The notes beneath the pieces are model-generated. The model did no database searches. It had not been told where the DNA came from and saw nothing but the letters and a program-made list of their open reading frames with translations. The translations under genes and the position numbers were made by a program. From Salaquimonas sp. (GTDB lineage: Bacteria; Pseudomonadota; Alphaproteobacteria; Rhizobiales; Rhizobiaceae): a DNA stretch of 32,511 bases. Within the stretch, counting starts at the first letter, position 1. Every line of letters begins with the position of its first letter. The stretch spans positions 1 to 32,511 of the forward strand of contig JANQQM010000185.1 of NCBI GenBank assembly GCA_028289365.1, given 5' to 3'. Shown here one piece after another: positions 25,811 through 32,511 of the stretch.

Positions 25811-27490
25811 TTAGAACAAACCTTCAATCTGTCCTTCATCATTCAGGTAGATTCGTTCAGACGATGGCGACCTCGGCAGACCGGGCATTGTCATGATCTG
25901 ACCGGTAACCACGACAATAAAACCGGCGCCTGCCGACAACCTAACCTCCCGGATTGGGACAGTGTGGCCTGTCGGTGCACCGCGCAAATTCGGATCGGTG
26001 CTGAAAGAGTATTGTGTTTTCGCCATGCAGACCGGCAGTCCGCCATAGCCCTTGGCTTCCCAATCGCGCAACTGGTCACGAACGGATTTGTCGGCAATTA
26101 CTTCCTCTGCACGGTAGATGCGTTTTGCAACCGTCTCAATTTTCTCGAACAGAGGCATTTCATCCGGATAGAGCGGCGCAAATTGAGAAGCATCCGATTC
26201 CGCCATATGCACAACCTTGTTTGCAAGTTCTTCGGTACCGGCAGAACCATCTGCCCAATGGCGGCAGACAATCGCCTCTGAGCCCATTGAGGTAACGAAT
26301 TTGCTGATTTCTTCAATCTCAGCGTCAGTGTCCGAAATGAAATGGTTGATCGCTACCACGGCCGGAACGCCGAACTGCTTGACGTTTTCAATATGCCGCC
26401 CGAGATTGGCACAGCCTTTTTCAACCGCGGCCACATTCTCGATACTCAGATCTTCCTTGGCGACACCACCATTCATCTTGATGGCACGCACGGTTGCAAC
26501 GATCACGGTAACATCCGGCTTAAGGCCGGCTTTCCGGCATTTGATGTCGAAAAACTTTTCAGCACCAAGATCAGCGCCAAAACCCGCCTCGGTCACCACA
26601 TAGTCGGCGAGTTTCAGGGCGGTCGTTGTTGCCGCGACGGAATTGCAGCCATGCGCAATGTTCGCGAACGGTCCGCCATGGACGAATGCGGGATTATTTT
26701 CCAGCGTCTGAACAAGGTTAGGCTGCATTGCATCTTTCAGCAAGACAGTCATCGCGCCATCAGCCTTGATGTCCCGCGCATAGACAGCACTCTTGTCTCG
26801 GCGATATCCGACAATGATGTCGCCCAAGCGCTTCTCTAGGTCTTTCAGATCCGTCGCCAGGCACAAAATTGCCATCACTTCGGAGGCCACGGTGATGTCG
26901 AAGCCGCCTTCCCGCGGAAATCCGTTCGCTACGCCACCCAGGGAACAAACGATCTCACGTAAAGCCCGATCGTTCATGTCCATTACCCGACGCCAGGCAA
27001 TGCGGCGAATATCGATGTTCTGCTCATTGCCCCAATAAATGTGATTGTCGACCATCGCCGACAACAAATTGTGGGCTGAGGTAATTGCGTGAAAATCACC
27101 GGTGAAATGAAGATTGATATCTTCCATCGGGACGACCTGGGCATAGCCGCCACCGGCCGCACCACCCTTTACCCCGAAACAGGGACCAAGCGACGCCTCC
27201 CGAATACAGATCGCAGCCTTTTTGCCGATCCGGTTAAGCCCGTCGCCGAGTCCGACGGTTGTGGTTGTCTTGCCTTCACCGGCAGGCGTAGGATTAATCG
27301 CGGTAACAAGAATTAGTTTTCCATCGGGACGCGACTGGACCGATTGAATGAATTCTTCCGAAATCTTCGCCTTGTCATGTCCGTAGGGAAGCAGGTGCTC
27401 GGCAGCAATTCCCAATTTTGCGCCAATTTCCTGTATCGGTTTTTTGTCCGCTGCACGGGCAATTTCTATATCGGATTTTACTACAGTCAT
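25811..27490 (-). CDS. fhs: formate--tetrahydrofolate ligase
   Basis: A 559-residue cytoplasmic enzyme that makes 10-formyl-THF from formate, THF and ATP, feeding one-carbon metabolism. The ATP-binding loop [16 protein letters not shown] is near residue 66; [22 protein letters not shown] and the FTGDFHAI segment follow, as in the whole family. Length is normal. Two ATGs are adjacent; I prefer 27490 because GGAG is only three bases from the first (27493) and six from the second. It appears monocistronic, with 700 bp between its end and trpE(G) occupied by the region of inverted repeats and the trp leader. Confidence 0.97.
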   Translation of the reverse strand: MTVVKSDIEIARAADKKPIQEIGAKLGIAAEHLLPYGHDKAKISEEFIQSVQSRPDGKLILVTAINPTPAGEGKTTTTVGLGDGLNRIGKKAAICIREASLGPCFGVKGGAAGGGYAQVVPMEDINLHFTGDFHAITSAHNLLSAMVDNHIYWGNEQNIDIRRIAWRRVMDMNDRALREIVCSLGGVANGFPREGGFDITVASEVMAILCLATDLKDLEKRLGDIIVGYRRDKSAVYARDIKADGAMTVLLKDAMQPNLVQTLENNPAFVHGGPFANIAHGCNSVAATTTALKLADYVVTEAGFGADLGAEKFFDIKCRKAGLKPDVTVIVATVRAIKMNGGVAKEDLSIENVAAVEKGCANLGRHIENVKQFGVPAVVAINHFISDTDAEIEEISKFVTSMGSEAIVCRHWADGSAGTEELANKVVHMAESDASQFAPLYPDEMPLFEKIETVAKRIYRAEEVIADKSVRDQLRDWEAKGYGGLPVCMAKTQYSFSTDPNLRGAPTGHTVPIREVRLSAGAGFIVVVTGQIMTMPGLPRSPSSERIYLNDEGQIEGLF

Positions 27491-27782
27491 CATCTACTCC
27501 CGGCGTGAAACAGGTTGGTCTACCTTGCGGAAAATATTCGTGAAATACCAGTATTGATCGGACACCCCGTTCTGAATCGGTCGTAAATTGGATGATTTGC
27601 GACAGCACTCCAACTCACATATGCGGCCTCAAAAACTGGAGGACCCGGTAACATCATCGTATGGTCAATCACGAAAATATTCTAATGCCACAAATTAAGT
27701 GATCACCATACCAATTTGCCTGCTGTAAATTGTGCCTATATGCCCCAAACAAGCTTTGCCCATCCCAAAGGTCTATACTCAA

Positions 27783-28349
27783 TTGCAAAAAACCTTTCGT
27801 TATATCCTGCTCGCTGCAATCCTCTGCCTGCAAACCGCCAACAGCTCTGCGCAGGTGGAAAATACAGTCGAGGATTGGTCCTGGACAGTGGACCATTTTG
27901 AACGCTTCGGCATATGGGATTCGGTTTGTGATCATCGCGATGACAACGGGACCAAGCTGCAACGCTGCTATGTTTCGCATGTCGATGTTTTCGCGCCGCG
28001 CCCGAAATTTGCGGCAGCCTTCATGTTCGTGACGCCTGAGGAAAGAAACAGTTTGAAGTTGGAGTTTCGTTTCGAAACAGGAACCCAGTTTGACGAAGGT
28101 GGTTTTGCAGTTCTCGTCGACGGTCAGCCGATCTGGGACTTCAACCCCGCCAACTGCCCCTCGCTGAAGTGCATCTTCGAAGGTTCGGAAGCTGAAACCT
28201 TGCTGAGCGCCATGGAAGAAAAGGGCGAACTCTATTTTGCCCTGACGGATCGCTACGGACGGCACTATGAACTCCAGTGGAATACCGAAGGTTTTGCCGA
28301 GGCGATAGCTGACATGCATGGTCAAGCAGCGGCGCGGAATCTGTTCTGA
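27783..28349 (+). CDS. exported IalB-like protein
   Basis: A 188-residue protein with a signal peptide (QKTFRYILLAAILCLQTANS, cleavage probably after SSA) and a domain resembling invasion-associated locus B: a Trp/Cys start (WDSVCDHRDD, then QRCYVSH), a central VDGQPIWDFNPANCPSLKC with a Cys pair, and an ending LYFALTDRYGRHYELQWNTEGFAEAI. The family is exported and named after a Bartonella gene; the molecular role is unclear. I chose the TTG at 27783 (AAGG upstream) because it gives a normal signal peptide and lies downstream of a possible -10 box TATATG at 27737-27742. A GTG at 27732 would make a longer form. Confidence 0.72.
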   Translation: MQKTFRYILLAAILCLQTANSSAQVENTVEDWSWTVDHFERFGIWDSVCDHRDDNGTKLQRCYVSHVDVFAPRPKFAAAFMFVTPEERNSLKLEFRFETGTQFDEGGFAVLVDGQPIWDFNPANCPSLKCIFEGSEAETLLSAMEEKGELYFALTDRYGRHYELQWNTEGFAEAIADMHGQAAARNLF

Positions 28350-28367
28350 TCCCGCGCCTTGCAGAAA

Positions 28368-29474
28368 CTATCGCTTCAACACATCCCTGATTTCGACCAG
28401 GTTGGATCGAACCCGAAGCAGGTAAAATCCCATGATCGCCAGATGCGATGGCATGATCCATGAGGACTCCCCGCCATTTGAAATGATCATCGGCTGGACA
28501 TTCAGCGCAGCACGCAACTGCTCAGTTGTTCGCGCCCACAATTGCCCCAAGCCGCGATCGGAAAAGACAACATTGAAATCCTGCCGAGCTGCAGAAAGGA
28601 TGCCGTAATAGGCATAAAGCTGACCATAGGCGAACCAGAAACGGTCATCAGCCCGGGGATCAAACCATCCGGCATTTGAGGTCTCCATACGGGCACGCAG
28701 AATATCGGAAGTAGACCCGATATCGCTGGCAACCCGGTCCAGAAATTCCAGTAGATTGTCCGCGCGGGCATCAAACGTCGCCTCACACCGTGAAAGCCTG
28801 TCATTGAACTTCAAGAAATTCTCGCGCGCACTGCGATACTTGCTCCAAGCCGGAATTTGCGGGCCGAAAGGGCTCATGCTCCAATACCAGGCATGCTCGT
28901 CATAGGCGAGATCACCCCGCGCATCCTGCAGGTTCTGATCGATCTGCGATGTTCCCCGCACACGGCCCAGCCGGTCGACAAGCTCGATGCTTGTTCGCCT
29001 CAGGACCTGGTTCACGCCAAGCTGAAACGCTGCCTTGTTGTCAAAGTAAGGCGTATATTTCCAGTCCATACCGAAGAATCCGAGCTTGTACAGCAAGGTC
29101 GCGGGAATCCAGACATTTTCGTTGACATTGAAATTGATCAGGCTCGCTTCAACTTCGACAATTGCTGAAGTACCGCAACGTCCTGCTTCGGCGCCGGCTG
29201 CGCCCGGCTCAACCGTCCGTCCCGAAAGCGAATATTCGGCGATGTAATCCGGGTCAAATCCGGTCCAGCGCTGCGTGTTCCATAGGAAGTAGAGGTAGCT
29301 TCCAAGCCAGGCCACGACAATAACCGCCAACGTGGCCCGCAAGATCCAGCCGCGCTTTTGATACCAGTTGCCAATGGCCACAAATGGATACAAAAGCGCT
29401 GCGATAAAGCGCCCGATGCCCCGACCAATTGCCTCGAATACGCGGCTGAAAAATCCGATAATCCCGTCGAACAT
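28368..29474 (-). CDS. DUF2333 membrane protein
   Basis: A 368-residue protein of the DUF2333 family. An amphipathic N-terminus (MFDGIIGFFSRVFEAIGRGIGR) leads to a single membrane helix at about residues 43-65 (WILRATLAVIVVAWLGSYLYF). The rest is probably periplasmic, with FNVNENVWIPATLLYKLGFFGMDW and long helices. AAGGGG precedes the ATG. Its start is 46 bp after the stop of the DUF6638 gene on the same strand, so the two form a likely operon. The function of the family is unknown. Confidence 0.88.
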   Translation of the reverse strand: MFDGIIGFFSRVFEAIGRGIGRFIAALLYPFVAIGNWYQKRGWILRATLAVIVVAWLGSYLYFLWNTQRWTGFDPDYIAEYSLSGRTVEPGAAGAEAGRCGTSAIVEVEASLINFNVNENVWIPATLLYKLGFFGMDWKYTPYFDNKAAFQLGVNQVLRRTSIELVDRLGRVRGTSQIDQNLQDARGDLAYDEHAWYWSMSPFGPQIPAWSKYRSARENFLKFNDRLSRCEATFDARADNLLEFLDRVASDIGSTSDILRARMETSNAGWFDPRADDRFWFAYGQLYAYYGILSAARQDFNVVFSDRGLGQLWARTTEQLRAALNVQPMIISNGGESSWIMPSHLAIMGFYLLRVRSNLVEIRDVLKR

Positions 29475-29520
29475 TATTTATGCACCCCTTACCGATTGGA
29501 CGTTTTCGAGAGAGTAACTG

Positions 29521-30798
29521 TTACTTGTAGAACTGCCGACGCAGCGCTTTCTTGTCTTTCAGATAGGAACTGCGAATCTCATTGACCACAAATTCCTGAT
29601 AATTTGCCGGCCAATGGCTGTAGTCATCGTAAAACCTTGGTTTATTGAACACAAAGCGAGTCATGTAGTCGAAAGGCAGATACTCCGAAATCAGCCGATT
29701 GACGATATAAAAATCCTTGTGCTCGGGATTTGCGCGGGAAATCAGGAAGCGTTGATGCGGTGCGATGTCCCTGATGTCGATATTCGACCAGTTTGTAACC
29801 TGCTTTAATACCTGGCTTATCAGCGGCACCGACCCCTCGCGCATGATGACATCAGGGTGTCGGGCACTCCACCCCGCTGCCCATTGGGCATCAACCCGGC
29901 TCAGATCAACATCAGAATCCTCATGCATCGCCAGCCAGGCAACCAGCATGATCATCCGCTTCTCCAGCAATCCGCTGCGCTCGATCCACGATCCCCGGGG
30001 CGAATCTATCCGCCCGGACTCGTACAGAAAGCGATAGACCTGTCGATGATCATTGATGTCGATATAGGCGACCTGCCACGGTCGTGACCTTCGAAATCCG
30101 GCAGCGGACGGATCGCAGATGACCGTTGTTTGTCGGTCTTCGATGAAGACATAGACCCCGCCAAAATGAGAAGTCCAATAGGTGTCCTGGCGAAACACCA
30201 CTTCTGTCGGCAGTAGCGCATTCTCACGAATATCGCCTGTGGTTTTGGCATAATCGACCATCTGGTTCAGCATTTTGTCATCACGCCAGGCTTCGGGCTC
30301 TTTCAGCAGACGATCAATCAGCAGACGCAGCTCGGCGGTCTGACCCAGCAAATCTGACGCGGTCTGGACACGAAACTCCACCTGCTCGATCGACAGGAGA
30401 TCGTCAATATCGGTAACCTCGTAGACCGAATCCTCGATCTCGCCGAATAGGACATCCTTGATGGTGATGGTCAGCAATTCGCGGGCATTGGCTTCAAAAA
30501 ACCGGTACAGCAGATCTTCCGTGTTCGAAAAAGCGGTCCGCACGACCGGCAAGTCCATCTGATCGGGCGTCAGGATGATAAACCGGCGGTTGACCCCGTT
30601 GGGATCAAGATAATCCTCGTCACCAAGCGCTGCGGCAATCTCGGGCGAGAACCCTGCCATATCGATGCGGAATTTTTTTGTCTTTGGCGGTTTGATACCG
30701 AAACCGGTCAATGCCTGCTTATAGCGCTCCACCAAATGCGGTTCTGATATCTCCAGCAACCGGCCAAAGATGAGTTTGTTGTCGATCAGGCGTTGCAT
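29521..30798 (-). CDS. DUF6638 family protein
   Basis: A 425-residue, apparently soluble protein that I place in DUF6638, a family known mainly from alphaproteobacteria. Landmarks are LIFGRLLEISEPHLVERYKQAL at the start, IAAALGDEDYLDPNGVNRRFIILTPDQ, and the ending FDYMTRFVFNKPRFYDDYSHWPANYQEF (each near its expected place). No catalytic motif is obvious. The frame is open to 30954, but the ATG at 30798 has GGA seven bases upstream and fits the family start. It is first in an operon with the DUF2333 gene and divergent from the SDR pair. Confidence 0.82.
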   Translation of the reverse strand: MQRLIDNKLIFGRLLEISEPHLVERYKQALTGFGIKPPKTKKFRIDMAGFSPEIAAALGDEDYLDPNGVNRRFIILTPDQMDLPVVRTAFSNTEDLLYRFFEANARELLTITIKDVLFGEIEDSVYEVTDIDDLLSIEQVEFRVQTASDLLGQTAELRLLIDRLLKEPEAWRDDKMLNQMVDYAKTTGDIRENALLPTEVVFRQDTYWTSHFGGVYVFIEDRQTTVICDPSAAGFRRSRPWQVAYIDINDHRQVYRFLYESGRIDSPRGSWIERSGLLEKRMIMLVAWLAMHEDSDVDLSRVDAQWAAGWSARHPDVIMREGSVPLISQVLKQVTNWSNIDIRDIAPHQRFLISRANPEHKDFYIVNRLISEYLPFDYMTRFVFNKPRFYDDYSHWPANYQEFVVNEIRSSYLKDKKALRRQFYK

Positions 30799-30998
30799 GA
30801 AGTGTCCGGCATCCTCGAAAGCGGCATTTGTCCAAAAACAGATACATACAATACATCCGTGCTGAAAAATCAATTGAGCAGCAAGTAGACAATTCCTCAA
30901 ATGCGCAACGAAACCTGGAATTTCAATGTCGCGAATAAAGCAGCCTCCGTCCATGGAACAGTTTTAATCTGGGATGGAATTAAAATTGGGATACGGAA

Positions 30999-31727
30999 AT
31001 GTCTGGGCTTGAGGGAAAGAAAGCGCTGGTCACCGGCGCAAACGGGGGAATTGGGCAGGCAATTGTCAGAGCATTGCAAGCCAAGGGCGCGATCGTCGCC
31101 GGTTCCGATATTAGTGATTGTCAGGCAGATATCAGCATTAGCGGCAACCTGACTGAAGCGGAATTCTGTGACCGATTGCCGGAGCTTGCCAGAGAAAAAA
31201 TGGATGGCCTCGACATTCTGGTCAATAATGCCGGAATTATAACCCGCGGAACGATTGACCAGACCAGCGATGACGATTTTCGCCGCACTATGGCAATTAA
31301 CGTCGAAGCACCGTTTCGGATCTGCCGCGCTGCGATTCCCATTTTGGCGGAAGTTGGCGGCGGTGCCATCGTCAATACTTCCTCATGTTGGGGCGTCCAC
31401 CCGGGTCCCAATCACCCCCTTTACGTGATGTCGAAGGCAGCTGTCGCTTCCCTGACCCAATGCCTGAGCATGGACCACGCCCATCAGGGAATCCGCGTCA
31501 ATGCCGTTTGCCCCAACGAGGTCAATACCCCGATGATACGAACCGGATTTGAAACACGTGGCCTCGATCCCGACAAGGCGATTGAGGAACTCAACGCCTC
31601 GGTGCCTTTGGGCCGGATCGCCGAGCCGGAGGATATCGCTGATGTGGTGGTATTCCTGACTTCAGATGATGCCCGCTACATGTGCGGCGCTTTGGTGGAG
31701 GTTAGCGGCGGGAAACCGGTCGGATGA
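30999..31727 (+). CDS. short-chain dehydrogenase/reductase
   Basis: A 242-residue Rossmann-fold oxidoreductase. The cofactor motif TGANGGIG is at residues 12-19, NNAG near 74, the catalytic Ser in NTSSCWG and the YVMSK pair (Y-x-x-x-K) near 150. A Pro- and Gly-rich C-terminus with VEVSGG is normal for classical SDRs. Cofactor preference and substrate cannot be told from the sequence. ACGGAA lies just before the ATG. The next SDR gene overlaps its stop by four bases (ATGA), so they are coupled. Confidence 0.93.
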   Translation: MSGLEGKKALVTGANGGIGQAIVRALQAKGAIVAGSDISDCQADISISGNLTEAEFCDRLPELAREKMDGLDILVNNAGIITRGTIDQTSDDDFRRTMAINVEAPFRICRAAIPILAEVGGGAIVNTSSCWGVHPGPNHPLYVMSKAAVASLTQCLSMDHAHQGIRVNAVCPNEVNTPMIRTGFETRGLDPDKAIEELNASVPLGRIAEPEDIADVVVFLTSDDARYMCGALVEVSGGKPVG

Positions 31728-32464
31728 GTGATTTTGCTGACAAGGTCGTGCTCATAACCGGTGGCCGGTCGGGCATCGGCAAGGCATGCGCTGAACGATT
31801 TGCAAGCCATGGTGCAACAGTCATAACCGCCCAACGCGGACAAGATGAGACATTCGAATCCATCGAGGCTGATTTCCTGGATCCAGATGCGCCATCATCT
31901 GTAATAGCCGATGTAGTAGAACGTCACGGCAGATTGGATATTCTGGTCAATAATGCCGGCCTCATGCGGGAAGGTAACGCGATTGAATTCAGCGAAAAGG
32001 ATTGGGCGGAGACGATAAAGGTCAATCTCACCGCACCTTTTCTCCTGATCAAATATGCCCTGCCCCACCTGATCAAAACCGGTGGCTCGATTGTGAATAT
32101 CGGCTCCATTGAAGGGCTTGGTTCCAATCCGCGCCATGCCGCCTATTGTGCTTCAAAAGCAGGCCTTCACGGTCTTACCCGTGCAATTGCCGTTGATCAT
32201 GGACCCGACGGTGTACGTTGCAACGCGGTCGCACCGGGTTGGATAGATACAGATCTCAATGACGAGTTTATTGACAGCCTGGGTGATCCCGAACAGTTTC
32301 GGCAAAAGATCGGAAACATCCACCCCGTAGGGCGAACCGGAAAACCCAACGAAATCGCCAACCTTGTCACCTGGCTTGCCCCACCAGAGGCTGCTTTTGT
32401 AACGGGCCAGATCTGGACCGTCGACGGCGGCAGAATGGCAAAGCTGAGCCTGCCGGATCTGTAA
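31724..32464 (+). CDS. short-chain dehydrogenase/reductase
   Basis: A 246-residue classical SDR: TGGRSGIG at residues 13-20, NNAG near 75, Ser in IGSIEG and YCASK with the catalytic Tyr and Lys near 146-150, and C-terminal VDGGRM. It is clearly different from its upstream neighbour, so this is not a fresh duplication. Two coupled SDRs divergent from other genes are usual in sugar, sugar-acid or hydroxy-acid catabolic clusters, which would continue beyond the right edge of the window. Confidence 0.93.
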   Translation: MSDFADKVVLITGGRSGIGKACAERFASHGATVITAQRGQDETFESIEADFLDPDAPSSVIADVVERHGRLDILVNNAGLMREGNAIEFSEKDWAETIKVNLTAPFLLIKYALPHLIKTGGSIVNIGSIEGLGSNPRHAAYCASKAGLHGLTRAIAVDHGPDGVRCNAVAPGWIDTDLNDEFIDSLGDPEQFRQKIGNIHPVGRTGKPNEIANLVTWLAPPEAAFVTGQIWTVDGGRMAKLSLPDL

Positions 32465-32477
32465 CCGGCACTAAGAG

Positions 32478-32511
32478 ATGAATGAGGGACTGAATACCCA
32501 GCTTTTCCTAA
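32478..32511 (+). CDS. possible start of the next gene (cut by window edge)
   Basis: ATG at 32478 opens a frame MNEGLNTQLFL that is still open at the window end, 14 bp behind the SDR stop. TAAGAG just before it is only a weak, very close ribosome binding site. Too short to identify; recorded because the SDR pair probably belongs to a longer operon. Confidence 0.25.
   Translation, partial: MNEGLNTQLFL

Noticed and set aside
1-32511. Mobile elements, CRISPR arrays, prophage genes or horizontally acquired islands
   Set aside because: No transposase, integrase, terminal repeats, spaced direct repeats or abrupt change of base composition was noticed.

Overview
The window looks like chromosomal DNA of an alphaproteobacterium, most likely of the order Hyphomicrobiales (Rhizobiales). 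The reasons are a fused anthranilate synthase TrpE(G) preceded by an apparently leaderless Trp-codon leader, a block of moxR / DUF58 / BatA-DUF4159 / VWA genes divergent from DUF1285 / CoA pyrophosphatase / CCA-adding enzyme, DUF2333 and DUF6638 proteins, and IalB-like and YkuD proteins. I assign no genus. Base composition and codon use look even throughout. I saw no insertion sequence, phage gene, CRISPR array, rRNA or tRNA.

Layout. 1-2146 (minus): two adjacent ABC exporter half-transporters (the second cut by the window edge), divergent from trmL (2238) and a membrane-anchored hypothetical protein (2823). 3507-7704: metallophosphoesterase, a divergent NUDIX hydrolase, glutathionyl-hydroquinone reductase, GNAT acetyltransferase and an exported L,D-transpeptidase. 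7705-15616 (minus): a DMT-family transporter, then a tightly coupled four-gene operon read moxR, DUF58, BatA/DUF4159, VWA protein. 15834-18383 (plus): DUF1285, NudL-type CoA pyrophosphatase and CCA-adding enzyme, divergent from moxR. 18399-20103: DUF1059 protein, hemF and a small basic protein.

20153-25300 (minus) is an amino-acid biosynthesis stretch: trpL leader, trpE(G), a leucine-rich leader ORF, leuA and an alpha/beta hydrolase. Both leader peptides are too short for routine gene calling. They suggest that the Trp and Leu branches are each controlled by ribosome-mediated attenuation, one directly behind the other. 25301-25810 is a 510-bp stretch without a convincing gene but with several strong inverted repeats, followed by fhs (formate-THF ligase). 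27783-30798: an IalB-like exported protein, then DUF6638 and DUF2333 genes on the minus strand. 30999-32464: two overlapping short-chain dehydrogenases, probably the start of a catabolic cluster that runs out of the window.

Most genes are housekeeping. The points most worth a second look are the two leader peptides in series, a D-to-E change in the catalytic acidic pair of the CCA-adding enzyme, the structured region between fhs and the trp leader, and the poorly characterised MoxR/VWA and DUF6638/DUF2333 modules.
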